Shown: positions 1 through 9,603 of the stretch, piece after piece
How the letters are laid out: each line of letters starts with the position of its first letter
How positions within the stretch are numbered: position 1 is the stretch's first letter
DNA from: Microbacterium festucae
Lineage (GTDB): Bacteria; Actinomycetota; Actinomycetes; Actinomycetales; Microbacteriaceae
Reading direction: 5' to 3'
DNA: 64,000 nucleotides
Assembly: GCF_025421715.1 (NCBI RefSeq)
Contig: NZ_JAOEFC010000001.1
Span: 744,001-808,000, forward strand
Translations under genes and position numbers: made by a program
The notes under the pieces: generated by a model
What the model was told of the DNA's origin: nothing
The model's database searches: none
Seen by the model: the letters and a program-made list of their open reading frames with translations, nothing else

Positions 1-3000
1 ACTGATACCAGCCTGCTCGCCCATCGTTGAGGCCGGAGTCGTCGCCTGCAGCTGTACCGAACCGCCCGCTGCCGTCGGCGGGCTGGCCATAGGGGTCGTG
101 TACCCGGAGGGCAGAACTGGTCGTTCCGTGCCCTGTCGTTATCGTGTGCCCGAGCACCCCGGGGTACGCCCAAGACTTCGTGGCGCCTGCGACCGTGAGA
201 AGAGCTCCTCCTGGCAGTGAGAGTTGCCGGGTCATGGCGGATCCTTCAACGCTCGCCCACGGGCTATCGCCCGCTCCGGCGGAGAGGTACTTCACAGTGC
301 TTGTGACCGTTCCGACTTTGGTGTGGCGGGCGATGACGCGACCGAGGGGGTCGCGTTCGAGGGTGACCACCGATCCGTTCGCGTACTCCGTCGCATTGTG
401 GCGATTGCCAGCGTCATAGGTGAACTTCTGCCGCCCGCCTTCTCCCGTTGCGCCCAGGCGAATCACGTTGCCTCGCGCGTCGTAGGAGATGTCACCGTCT
501 GCCAAGCCATCCGAGACCGTGTGTGCTCCGGACACCGGGTTGAGCACCGACGAGGACGTCAGCCGGTCCGCCCAGTCGTAGCAGTACGTCGTGGTCGTCG
601 TCGGCCCACCGCCTGCCGGCGTGTCGGTCAGTTTCGTGCGATTGCCTGATGCGCCGGCCGCGGTGTTCAGACCGCAACCGCCGGTACTTGCGTACTCGTA
701 TCCGAGGTCGTGTCCTGGCACGCTCGCGGTGATCATTCTTCCGGCAGCGTCGTACCCGAATGTCGACACGTTCGTGACGGTGTCTCGTGATGCTGTGTCG
801 CGCAGCACGCGCCCGGATTGGGAGCGAATCACGGTGTCGGTCACGGAAGGGCCGGTCGGGAAGGTCCAGTCCAACGACAGGGTGCGGTCGGCGGCGTCAC
901 GGCCGATGGCGTTGAGCTTGGCGCCTCCGAGGTAGGTGACTGTCTTGAGTCGTTGCTTCGCGTCGTAGTCGGCGGTAGCGAGCGTGTCCGCGCCCTCTCT
1001 GACGGATGTGACTTTTCCGTCGAGGTCGTATGTGAATTCGGTCACCACAGGGGCGCCGACCGCAGGAGTCGTGGACGATGAGACGAGTCGCCCGGTAAAG
1101 GGGTCGTAGACGGGGATAGTGACGGTTCCCCACGCGTCCTCGTAGCGGACGACCTGGCCGATGAAGTTGACGTTGATGACGACCTTGGAGCCATTGGGGA
1201 AGGACGTGGAGGCGCTTCCGGTGACAGTCGTCACTGCACCAGGCGGCTTTCCGTTGCCGCCGAAGAGAACGCTCGGCTCGCGAGTCGTAGTGGCCTGCTG
1301 GGTCGCCACGCCCGTTGGGCCAGCGATCGACTGCGCGCTCACACGTCCCGCGGCGTCGTAGGTGGTGCAAGACCACGCCGCATCGCCGGTAGTTCTCGTG
1401 CCCGCGAGCCGGCCCATGATGTCGTAGACATACTCGGTCTTAACGGGGTTGTTCGTCACGTTCGAGCTGCTCGCTGCCGGGGTGGGGGAAGTTGACGATT
1501 TCAAGGCACCAAACTGTCCGACGCCGCCGACACCACAAACGCCGGCGGGTGCCGTCTCGAGCTCGGTGTAGTAGGAGTACTCGGACTTCGCCGTTGCGGG
1601 GGCCGCTGCACCGGCGGCGTTCGCTGCAGGCAACGTCTTCGTCAAGCGTCGCAACCACTTCGACCCTGGTGCTTCGAACGTGGTTGAGGTCGTGAGGTTG
1701 AGTTTGCCCGCTCCAGGGTCGACGGTCGTCGATGTCGCCAGGCCGAGCCAGGGGTACTCGTACGCGGTGGCCGTCGTGAGGGACGGGGCAAGCTCGTTGC
1801 TGAGCCCGCTTGCACCCGCCGGCGCGGAGTCGTCCGTCGTCGTGGTGGTGACGTTGCCGTAGTCGGGACGAAGGGCGGTTCCGGGCACGATGGTGTACGC
1901 CGGGTTGGTGGGTGTCGCCCATTTCAATTGAAGCGTGCCCGCTCCGGTCAGGTCGTAGTACTCGACACGGATTCGCCGGGTTTCGCCTGCCGCGACGGTG
2001 ATCGTCTGCGACGTCGCATCGGTAGCGGCCCCGTCAGCCCAGCGATCGATGATGAGCGCGTCATTGAGCCAGACGCGCGAGCCATCGTCGCTCGTCGTGC
2101 GCAGCGTGTAAGTGCCCGCGGTCGGGAAGGTGACCAGTCCCGTCATCCTGACGGAGAAGTTGTCCGCTGGGAGTCCTGCCAGCGGTGCGGTCGCCCACGT
2201 CGCGTTTATCGTGCCGTCGGTGGAGCCCGCGGCACCGAGGGTGAACGCGGAGGGCTGGCCACTGAGGGATCTGTTTGCGTAGTAGGCCGCATGGAGCCCG
2301 CGAAGATTCTGGTCGTACGCCGTGCTCGTGTGCGCTGGCAGGATTCCACAGGCCGTCGTCCCGACCGGGTCCGTGATCGGGATGCCGGATCCTGCGAAGC
2401 ACGCTGCCGGTGCTGGGCCGTAGCTGTCCGTCGCTCGATCAGTCGCCGTGTCGTAGACAGTTGTCGACTTCTGACCCGCCGAGCTCTCCAGAGAGGTGAC
2501 GAGGTCCTTCGTCGGGTGCCATGTCTGACTCGATGACATCTGCATCGGAGATGTGGTCTTAGTCTGTCGCCACTTGTTGTCGTATTCGACCTTGGATGTC
2601 ATCCCGGCCGCGCCAGCAGTGGTTACCACCGTAGAGGTTGCCGATTGATACGAGTACGTCTTCTTCATGCCGTCGGCGAACCCGTCCGGGCTTGGGAGTT
2701 GTATCGAGCTCACCCGCCCGCTGCTGTCGTACGCAATTCGAAGCGAAACGTCTTTCTCAAAGCCTGCGCCACCCTCGGGGTGAGACCAGATGTACTCGTT
2801 CACCACTTGATCAGTGACCGATGTCAGCAGCCCATTGCTGTAGTTGAACCACGTCCTGCCACTTCGAGGGTCTTGTACGGACCAGAGCGTTTCACCAAAG
2901 TAGTTCAACTCGGTCACGCTTCCGTCAGGATAGGTGACCTTGCACAGCATGCCTACCGGAGCTGGTTCATACTGCGGAGGCGGCCCGTTGCAGATGGTGT

Positions 3001-6000
3001 TGTAGGGATCGGTGTACTCCTGTTGATAGGTGAACGTGACGCTGCGGCGATATGTGGACCCATCCTTCGAAACCGGATCTACGATCGATGTCGCTGCGCC
3101 GTCACCGCCGCGAAGGATCAACGGCGTTGCAGGTTTGAGTGCATCAGACACGGGAGTCGCGGTTTCGATTCGACCGTTACCGTCGAACTGGAACACGGTC
3201 CCGGCTTCATCGGTGTACACGACGAGTCCGGACGTGGTGAGGCTCACCGTGCCGTAGTCGCCCGCAGGCGGGGTGTATCCGCCCGCCGAGGTTCGGGTGT
3301 GGGTATGCGCCGTTCCGGTTGAGTCGGTCAGGATGACCCCCGATTCAGTGACTGAAGCGGTCGTCCATGCAGCTGCTGCCCCGGCAATCGGCGTGGATGC
3401 CGACCATCCCTCAGGGAGCACGCGGCGCTGCTTGGAGAGCCAGCTCACGGGGACGATCATGGCCGGCTGTGAGTCGTTGATGTCGTCGGCCCACAACTCG
3501 ACGTTCGCAGCACCTGCACGCTCGAAGTATTCGAGCTGGATCTTGCGCTGGGTGGTGTCGTAGTTCTGGTTACCAGACCACGACAGGCCGTTGCCGCTTG
3601 TACTCCAGCGCGACACTATCTCAGTGTCCGCGACGCGGAGGCGGCTGCCGTCGTCGCTGCGGATTCCCAGACGCCAGCCTGCCGACTGATGCGGAAGTCG
3701 GATGAATCCCGTCCAACGAGCGAGGAAGTTGTCCGCGGGGATTGCGCCACCGGGCGAGGCCGCGTCCCAGTTGAAAGCGACCGTCGGATCGGTTCGGGTG
3801 ACCAATGGTGCCTTGCCTGCGAAGGTGAAGCCGGCATCCGTCGACGGAACATTGCCGAGCGCGTCTTTCGCGTCAAAGTACTGGCCCAGCAGGCCGGCGT
3901 TCGCGGTGCGAACGGCTTGCGAGTTGTAGGTGAAGGACATGCCCATCGGGCCGCCCAGTGTGGAGACGGTGTTCGACGCGAATCCGAACACGAGGTTTCC
4001 GTTCGCCAGGTTCACCGTCGCATTTCCTGCGGAGTCGAAAGGCGACGGGCCGGACGCTCCAAGCCGACGGTCGACTTTCAGCTTCATGACCCAGGTGGGA
4101 TTGGTGTTCTTGTCGAGCCCGTCATGCGGTTGGACTATCCAGGAGTAGAGGCCGCCGTCTTGGAGGACACCCTCTGGGACTGTCCACTTCACTTTGCCGT
4201 CGCTGCCAGCTGCAATTAGCCCAGAGGTGTAGACGGCCCCGGAGCGGCCATCGGAGCCGGTAGCGATCTTGAACTCGTACTTGACCTGGCCACCCGCGGG
4301 AATCGAGTCAGCATCCGCGACCGCATCTACCTGCAGGGTCGGTGTAATGGTGGTGATGACCTCGGGAGTGTTCTCGTTGCCGGGCGAGGCGCTCGCTTTC
4401 GGCGGCGTGGGTGGCACCTTCTGGGTCCGGAAAGACCAGACTCCGCTCCCTCGGTCGGTCGGCTGGCCGGCATACATGTGGTGACCGTCATGCACGCGGA
4501 CGCCCCAGTAGTAGGTCGTGTCTGGTTGGAGCTTGCCCTCAGGGACAGTCGCCTGCGTGGCCGACACCCACCCGGACGCCCACACCGGGGAGCTGAGGTT
4601 TGAGCTCGTCGAAACGGTGTAGGAGTAGGCCTGCGCGGCACCGTAAGGCGAGCTGTTCGTTGCGGAGAGCTTCAGTTGCGGTGTGACCAGCGATCCGGTC
4701 GCTCCATTTCCAGGGCTCGTTTGGGTCACCGTCGGGTAGGCCCAGTACTCGGAGTACAACGTTGTGGTGACGCGCTTATGGGTGTAGTTGGCGCTCTCGT
4801 CCCCGACGATCAGGAATGAGACGCCGGTGTCTCCCGCGGCGAAAGCGCTCGAGAGCTTCTGCGCGACACCCTCTCCCGCAGTCCAGATCCCGCCCGTCCC
4901 AAGGCCGGAGTAGTTGACGACATGACTTCCGTTGCAGGCGAAACACTCGGCGCTCGCGTGCCAGATCGATCCGCCAAAGGTTCCATTGGAGCCATAGTTG
5001 TCGTAGTTGAGCGAGATTTGCGTGTTACCGAGGTAATTTCCCGGCATGCCCGTATAGGGGAAGCGCACGAATGCTCGCCAGAACACGTTCTGGTTGCCCT
5101 GGCGAGTGTTCCCGATGTGCGCCTGGTTGTTGTAAACGCCACCGTCAGACTTGAAGGACTTCACGAACGCGGGGCCGGTCTGGAACGTCGGGTCGATGTA
5201 GACCGGGTAGACGCGCTCCGGTGCGGAGAGCCATATGGGATTGATTCGGACGGTGTACGTGTAGGTACCGGCGCCGGTCGTCGCGAGCTCCACGGTCGGG
5301 TTGATCAGCACGTCCTCGGACTGCCCGTCAACACCCGACGAGTCCCATGCAGTCGGTGTCGGAATGTGCATGACGACGACGCCCGCTTTGTCGAGAAGCT
5401 CGACCATTCCGTCCTTCGCCAGTCGCGGAGTCAGCGACCCTACCCGAAGCTTCCATGACCATGCGGAGACGCCAGAGGAGGGCGGTGCGGCCAGTGTTAT
5501 CGTCTCTTTGACCGCCGACTTCTCGATCGCATACTCGAGGTCGGCGTTCGCGGCAACATCGTCAAATCGCAGGGTGTCGTTCTTGGCCGCCCGTGACGAA
5601 CCGAGTGATGCCTTCCCGGCGCCTCCTACGAACGAAAAACTTGCGTCGTGCCCATCGCGGCTCACCGACACCGCAGGCGAGCCAGCGGAGTCCACGGATA
5701 GACGTGGACGCAACGGGTGCGCGTCCACGGACCATGCGCCTTTCGCGGCAACTAACCCGGTCGAGGCCTCCTGCCATTTCCCGCCGACCTTGACGTTCAC
5801 GGGCTGGGTCGCTGACACCTGGATGCGGGATCCGTCGGCGCGCGCGTACGTAGTCGTGTATTCGTCGCGATCAACGATTGGCAGCGACTTCACTTCATCA
5901 GCGAGGTCCTTTGTGGCAGTGTGCGGCAGGACAGGCGCAAGGACGACATTGTCCAAGCCCGAACTGGCTGCGGCCGCGTTAGCTGAGAAGTCGCCGACTT

Positions 6001-6253
6001 CCGGATATGAGGGCGGCGCCTGCTCGACGAGGTCCACCTCCGGGGCGAGCTTCTTCACCATTTCGGCCGTAAGCTCCTCGGGCATCGGCCCAGCATCGCG
6101 AGATTCAGCCGCCAGGGCACTACCGGACGTCGCGTCGTCCTGCATCACGGCGTCCGTAGCGCCAGCGGAAGCCACCGCGCTATCGACGGGTAGCAGCGCG
6201 AGCGCCGAACTTAGGACTAGCGCAACAAGGCGCGTTCTAGCGTGGCCAATCAC
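1..6253 (-). CDS. Secreted RHS/YD-repeat protein with two PA14 domains (partial, C-terminus outside window)
   Basis: The minus strand reads open from a GTG at 6253 to the window edge, about 2,080 residues with no stop. GGAGG at 6264-6260 lies six bases before the GTG. The first ~30 residues are a signal peptide (Arg near the start, then an Ala/Leu/Val core). About residues 350-460 resemble the beta-rich region found near the N-terminus of actinobacterial RHS proteins; FN3-like segments follow. PA14-like domains start near residue 785 (GLLGQYFDAK) and near 1318 (GLHAAYYANR, with SDDGSRVW). YD repeats such as YDAAGR, FTYDLDGK, FGYDAAGRM and FTYDAGNR fill the C-terminal third. Such proteins form a YD-repeat shell that delivers or encloses a variable C-terminal toxin. 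The RHS core end and any toxin tip lie beyond base 1. The family call is firm; the effector is unknown. Confidence 0.88.
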   Translation of the reverse strand, partial: MIGHARTRLVALVLSSALALLPVDSAVASAGATDAVMQDDATSGSALAAESRDAGPMPEELTAEMVKKLAPEVDLVEQAPPSYPEVGDFSANAAAASSGLDNVVLAPVLPHTATKDLADEVKSLPIVDRDEYTTTYARADGSRIQVSATQPVNVKVGGKWQEASTGLVAAKGAWSVDAHPLRPRLSVDSAGSPAVSVSRDGHDASFSFVGGAGKASLGSSRAAKNDTLRFDDVAANADLEYAIEKSAVKETITLAAPPSSGVSAWSWKLRVGSLTPRLAKDGMVELLDKAGVVVMHIPTPTAWDSSGVDGQSEDVLINPTVELATTGAGTYTYTVRINPIWLSAPERVYPVYIDPTFQTGPAFVKSFKSDGGVYNNQAHIGNTRQGNQNVFWRAFVRFPYTGMPGNYLGNTQISLNYDNYGSNGTFGGSIWHASAECFACNGSHVVNYSGLGTGGIWTAGEGVAQKLSSAFAAGDTGVSFLIVGDESANYTHKRVTTTLYSEYWAYPTVTQTSPGNGATGSLVTPQLKLSATNSSPYGAAQAYSYTVSTSSNLSSPVWASGWVSATQATVPEGKLQPDTTYYWGVRVHDGHHMYAGQPTDRGSGVWSFRTQKVPPTPPKASASPGNENTPEVITTITPTLQVDAVADADSIPAGGQVKYEFKIATGSDGRSGAVYTSGLIAAGSDGKVKWTVPEGVLQDGGLYSWIVQPHDGLDKNTNPTWVMKLKVDRRLGASGPSPFDSAGNATVNLANGNLVFGFASNTVSTLGGPMGMSFTYNSQAVRTANAGLLGQYFDAKDALGNVPSTDAGFTFAGKAPLVTRTDPTVAFNWDAASPGGAIPADNFLARWTGFIRLPHQSAGWRLGIRSDDGSRLRVADTEIVSRWSTSGNGLSWSGNQNYDTTQRKIQLEYFERAGAANVELWADDINDSQPAMIVPVSWLSKQRRVLPEGWSASTPIAGAAAAWTTASVTESGVILTDSTGTAHTHTRTSAGGYTPPAGDYGTVSLTTSGLVVYTDEAGTVFQFDGNGRIETATPVSDALKPATPLILRGGDGAATSIVDPVSKDGSTYRRSVTFTYQQEYTDPYNTICNGPPPQYEPAPVGMLCKVTYPDGSVTELNYFGETLWSVQDPRSGRTWFNYSNGLLTSVTDQVVNEYIWSHPEGGAGFEKDVSLRIAYDSSGRVSSIQLPSPDGFADGMKKTYSYQSATSTVVTTAGAAGMTSKVEYDNKWRQTKTTSPMQMSSSQTWHPTKDLVTSLESSAGQKSTTVYDTATDRATDSYGPAPAACFAGSGIPITDPVGTTACGILPAHTSTAYDQNLRGLHAAYYANRSLSGQPSAFTLGAAGSTDGTINATWATAPLAGLPADNFSVRMTGLVTFPTAGTYTLRTTSDDGSRVWLNDALIIDRWADGAATDATSQTITVAAGETRRIRVEYYDLTGAGTLQLKWATPTNPAYTIVPGTALRPDYGNVTTTTTDDSAPAGASGLSNELAPSLTTATAYEYPWLGLATSTTVDPGAGKLNLTTSTTFEAPGSKWLRRLTKTLPAANAAGAAAPATAKSEYSYYTELETAPAGVCGVGGVGQFGALKSSTSPTPAASSSNVTNNPVKTEYVYDIMGRLAGTRTTGDAAWSCTTYDAAGRVSAQSIAGPTGVATQQATTTREPSVLFGGNGKPPGAVTTVTGSASTSFPNGSKVVINVNFIGQVVRYEDAWGTVTIPVYDPFTGRLVSSSTTPAVGAPVVTEFTYDLDGKVTSVREGADTLATADYDAKQRLKTVTYLGGAKLNAIGRDAADRTLSLDWTFPTGPSVTDTVIRSQSGRVLRDTASRDTVTNVSTFGYDAAGRMITASVPGHDLGYEYASTGGCGLNTAAGASGNRTKLTDTPAGGGPTTTTTYCYDWADRLTSSSVLNPVSGAHTVSDGLADGDISYDARGNVIRLGATGEGGRQKFTYDAGNRHNATEYANGSVVTLERDPLGRVIARHTKVGTVTSTVKYLSAGAGDSPWASVEGSAMTRQLSLPGGALLTVAGATKSWAYPGVLGHTITTGHGTTSSALRVHDPYGQPADGSGRFGTAAGDDSGLNDGRAGWYQ

Positions 6254-6624
6254 AAGGTGCCTCCGGGGGGAAGGAGCAAGACTCAGGCGAGCTGGCGCCA
6301 AGCTAGCTCGCCCCTCGAGCCTGCGTCCATAGTCCGATTGGACTAATGACGGGCGGGGGTGAGCTCGAGGCTTCTCCGGCATGTTTCGCGACGAGCTGGG
6401 TGAGGTCGGCGCATGACGGGTCGCTCAGATGAGCGAATCTGCCCTGGCAAGTGCTTTCGCCGATCTTCGGCATGCACACGAGAATCTGGCATCCGACACG
6501 CGCACACACCGACGCAGTCCCCTCTGGACGTCGACAGATTGACCGCACAAGACGGTCATCTCGAGCAACGAGGCCTCCCTATGCTCCGGTCAACGGCAAG
6601 TCGCCTTACTCAACTGGAGATCAA
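6254..6624. promoter_or_regulatory. Divergent intergenic region between the RHS gene and the DUF2599-like gene
   Basis: This 371-base gap separates two divergently transcribed secreted-protein genes and must hold both promoters. An inverted repeat TAGTCC-gatt-GGACTA is at 6330-6345 and may be an operator. The RHS ribosome-binding site (GGAGG, 6260-6264) lies at the left edge and GGAGA (6616-6620) at the right edge. No coding sequence is convincing here; open frames in it lack a ribosome-binding site. Confidence 0.4.
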
Positions 6625-7242
6625 ATGAAACGCCACACTGGATCGACCCGCACCACATCGCGCACGCTCGTAGCCGCCGCACTATCAGTCGCCCTCCTTG
6701 CCGTGACCGCTCTCCCGGCGCAGGCGGCAGAGTCCAGCGGAGTAACCGCCGAGGACGAGCAGATACTCACGCGTGTCTTCGGCTACGAACCGTCTGAATC
6801 GGAAATCGACGCGTACCTCCAGCGATATGGCGCAGTCCCGTCCGCGGATGAAGTTGCGGCGTATGTCGCGGCGGCGGAGTCCGAAGAGGCAGGTGTGACC
6901 GTCGCTCCGGAGGCGCCTTTCGCAGGTCGGGTCTCAGTCGCTGCAGCCGACTCCTTCAGTAGTTTCTTCCAGTCCGGCGCATGGATCACGCGCGACGGAA
7001 TGCTGTCGCTCTCGCTTATGCCTCGCGCTGGTGGTATCGGGAACGAGGGAGGCACTCGAACCTGGACTACGGTGTACAACACCTTCTCCGGGTCGCCGAA
7101 CTGGTGGAATCACAGCCACAACGTCACAGCGAGCATGAGCAAGCAGTACAACTGCCACTTCCGCTTCGGTATGGTCAAGACTCCCTGGAACCTCGAGCCC
7201 GCCAAGATTGCCGAAAACGTCTCCACGATCACCTGCAATTGA
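6625..7242 (+). CDS. Secreted DUF2599-like protein
   Basis: A 205-residue protein starting at ATG 6625, with GGAGA five bases upstream. The frame is open further upstream, but only this start puts a signal peptide at the N-terminus: KRH, then a hydrophobic core, with a likely cut after LPAQA near residue 34. The mature N-terminal half is acidic. The last ~70 residues resemble DUF2599: a WTTVYNTF start, WWNHSHNVTASM, then QYNCHF and KTPWNLEP, ending in TITCN. The two conserved Cys may form a disulfide. DUF2599 has no established function. It is followed after 18 bases by a small membrane protein, probably co-transcribed, and faces the RHS gene. Confidence 0.7.
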   Translation: MKRHTGSTRTTSRTLVAAALSVALLAVTALPAQAAESSGVTAEDEQILTRVFGYEPSESEIDAYLQRYGAVPSADEVAAYVAAAESEEAGVTVAPEAPFAGRVSVAAADSFSSFFQSGAWITRDGMLSLSLMPRAGGIGNEGGTRTWTTVYNTFSGSPNWWNHSHNVTASMSKQYNCHFRFGMVKTPWNLEPAKIAENVSTITCN

Positions 7243-7260
7243 CCTCCTGAAAGGGTGAGC

Positions 7261-7563
7261 ATGTTGATTGACCTTCTTCCCTTGATCGCGTTTGTCGTTG
7301 CCGCTGGAGTCTCCGTGGCATGCACCGTTGCCCTCGCGCGGGCTGGGCGAACTACGGTCCGGACGGGCCGCACGTGGACGCTGGTCATCATCCCGGTCGC
7401 CATGCTCGCCCTGCCGTATATCGCCTTCGGGGCGCTGCGAGGGGACGTGGACGTATGGGACTTCTACCGATCGGTCTGGTGGGTACCTCTCGGGGTTCTC
7501 AGTGCGATCGCGGTGGTCGACATCCTGGTTGCGTTGCGCTCGTCGCGGACCGCAACTCTGTAG
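7261..7563 (+). CDS. Small three-helix membrane protein
   Basis: A 100-residue protein. ATG 7261 is preferred to the in-frame GTG at 7255 because AAAGG (7250-7254) is then six bases upstream. Three hydrophobic segments are visible at about residues 3-22, 43-60 and 74-92, with a charged stretch (RAGRTTVRTGR) after the first. No family is recognised. It lies 18 bases after the secreted DUF2599-like gene and just before a strong terminator, so the two genes probably form one transcript. A role in export, or protection from the secreted partner, would be conjecture. Confidence 0.6.
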   Translation: MLIDLLPLIAFVVAAGVSVACTVALARAGRTTVRTGRTWTLVIIPVAMLALPYIAFGALRGDVDVWDFYRSVWWVPLGVLSAIAVVDILVALRSSRTATL

Positions 7564-7566
7564 CGA

Positions 7567-7615
7567 GCAGCTTCGATCCAGGCGGGAGCAACGTTGTCGC
7601 CTGGATCGAAGCTGC
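7567..7615. terminator. Strong stem-loop terminator
   Basis: Perfect 18-base arms (7567-7584 and 7598-7615) flank a 13-base loop, beginning four bases after the stop of the membrane-protein gene. It has no long T tract, as is usual in actinobacteria. Its symmetry could also stop minus-strand transcripts leaving the TniQ gene that ends at 7687. Confidence 0.8.
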
Positions 7616-7686
7616 GGAGAGCCGGGATTTCCTTCGGCGGCCCGGCAGCATGAATGACCGTGCGGCGTCCATAGGGCCCTGCAGGC

Positions 7687-9603
7687 TTAGTGGTTATCCA
7701 GGTACGCCCTGCCGGCCGCTGTGAGGTCCGCGACCTTGGCCACGCCCTTCCGACCTACTACTCGGGGGCCTCGCTCGTAGCTCGTCAGACCCGCCGTAGC
7801 CAACTTCCTCAGGTGATAGCAAAGTACCGAATGTGTCAGCCCTAGATCGCCGAGGTCGCTTGCGCTGCTTGGACCGCGCGCGGCGAGTCTCTCCAAGATA
7901 CTCCTTGCCGACGCAGAGATCTCTGACTTGGACTTTTCGCACTCGTCACAGATGGGTCCCAACTGCTGTTGACGGTAAGCGCGCCGCGGCCACTCGTGGC
8001 CGTCACGGCATATCCAATGGATGACAGACCCCGACGTTGCGACGATGTTGTCCGGGTCGAGATCACCGTTCTTCGTCGGATGGAAGAGCTCGGCCATCCA
8101 GGAATCGGTCGTCCGCATGGAGTTCGCATCCGTAACGCGTCTATTGGCACAGACGGGACAGACGCGAAGGGCGACTCTTCGTGTCACGGACAAGTCATAC
8201 ACGTCACCCTCATCGCACACCCACCAGAACACCTCTGTCGAACCCGCGGTGACGTCGGCCGGCGATCGTGTTCCGTTCAGGGACCGATGCCAGGTAGCGG
8301 CGACGTCCGGTCGCATCATGAGCAACGAGTTTCGGCTGATGCGACAGTCTGGGCACTTTCGTCGAGTACTGATCGTGCCGTCTGCACGGGCTCGCTGTCC
8401 GACCTGGCTGCTCCACTGGTGGTTCCCCTCCCGGCAGATCCAGTTGACTTCCAGGTCAGTGCCTGCCAGCACGTCGGACGCGGTGAGGCCACCGTTGTCC
8501 GCGGAGAACTCAGCGGCCAGTTCTGGGTGGGTGTCGGCCAGCGTGTTGAAGCCAGGACGTAGTCGGCGACGGGAGCAGTAGCCGCACCCAGAGCCACCTG
8601 TATGCGCACCGAGCTGACGGTAGTTCGCGGTAAACCGGTGGCGACGTTCACACAGATAGCCGTCGTCGGCGACAACAGTGACCATGGGCTTCAACCTGCT
8701 CGACGGAGCAGGTGACCAGATGAACTGCGTCATGTGTAGGTGCATACGCCGCGGGAAGAAGGAAGTGCGGAGCTGCGCCAGGACCTCCCGATCGTCGAGG
8801 TCTTCGCGGTCGTCGCCTCCGAGGAACGAGTGGGGGTCCTCGGGCGGCTGATGTCCCATCGTCCGCAGCAGCAACCAGAGTCCGTCGACCAGCGTGGCCG
8901 CAGGTCGGTTGCCGACAACCTCGGCCACGACACCGGCTACTTCGCTGTATCGGGCTGAGGCAGTGCGGCCACGGTCGACGACCGAAGCCAACAGTCTCGG
9001 CCGCAGAAGCCGGTACGCGAGTCGAACAGCGATACGGAAGATCTCCGAGTCTGATAGTCCTTGTTGCGCTTCGACGAGGTTCCAGTACCGCACCAGTTCT
9101 TCCAGTTCGCTGAGCCGGAAAGCATCGACAATGCCCCACCGGCGCATGCGACGGTAGAGACGATCAGCACGCAGTACGCGCATGGATGCATCGTGTTGGC
9201 TCGCCGGCTCGGCGCCAGGACCAATCCATGAGAGGTGCCGACGGCAGACACGAGGGCCGTCGTGCGGGTACTGCGCGACCTCACCCGAAAAGCACTTGGC
9301 GCAGGCATATCGGTTCTCGAGCGTCGACGTGCACTTCTTGCAGCGGCTGCCATCAGGGTGATGCGGCTGCCGAGATTGCTCAGCGTCGAAATGGCCAGAA
9401 TCCAGCCCGCCGAGTGCTTCGATCGTGCCTGAGTCGAAGGTCCAGCGAGCGAGCGACTGACCGCGTGAGTCCTTCGATCGGTGAATGCCCCAGGCCGGAG
9501 GCGGGATGTCGTTCGCCGTCCGAAGCCGACGCTCGTAGCTCTGCTGGGTTTCGTGCGGCGCGGGTCGCACACGGACGGGGAGTCGGCGAACTTCACGCTG
9601 CAT
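7687..9603 (-). CDS. tniQ: TniQ/TnsD-like target selector with four zinc ribbons and a winged helix
   Basis: A 638-residue protein, last gene of the tnsABC-tniQ operon; its start overlaps the end of tnsC by 11 bases. The N-terminus is TniQ-like: LPVRVRPAPHETQQSYERRL, a CxxC-CxxC finger (C88, C91, C101, C104) and RVCRRHLSWIGP (C120, H123). From about residue 310 come four treble-clef or DUF4379-like zinc ribbons: C318/H322 with C340/C343; C390/H395 with C417/C420; C463 with C482/C485 (the His is replaced); C532/H536 with C552/C555. Linkers carry the family signature NTLADTHPELAAEF. Residues ~565-636 form an ArsR-like winged helix. In Tn7-type elements this protein binds the target site and recruits TnsC. 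The array and winged helix probably read target DNA. The architecture is clear; the target is unknown. Confidence 0.85.
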   Translation of the reverse strand: MQREVRRLPVRVRPAPHETQQSYERRLRTANDIPPPAWGIHRSKDSRGQSLARWTFDSGTIEALGGLDSGHFDAEQSRQPHHPDGSRCKKCTSTLENRYACAKCFSGEVAQYPHDGPRVCRRHLSWIGPGAEPASQHDASMRVLRADRLYRRMRRWGIVDAFRLSELEELVRYWNLVEAQQGLSDSEIFRIAVRLAYRLLRPRLLASVVDRGRTASARYSEVAGVVAEVVGNRPAATLVDGLWLLLRTMGHQPPEDPHSFLGGDDREDLDDREVLAQLRTSFFPRRMHLHMTQFIWSPAPSSRLKPMVTVVADDGYLCERRHRFTANYRQLGAHTGGSGCGYCSRRRLRPGFNTLADTHPELAAEFSADNGGLTASDVLAGTDLEVNWICREGNHQWSSQVGQRARADGTISTRRKCPDCRISRNSLLMMRPDVAATWHRSLNGTRSPADVTAGSTEVFWWVCDEGDVYDLSVTRRVALRVCPVCANRRVTDANSMRTTDSWMAELFHPTKNGDLDPDNIVATSGSVIHWICRDGHEWPRRAYRQQQLGPICDECEKSKSEISASARSILERLAARGPSSASDLGDLGLTHSVLCYHLRKLATAGLTSYERGPRVVGRKGVAKVADLTAAGRAYLDNH

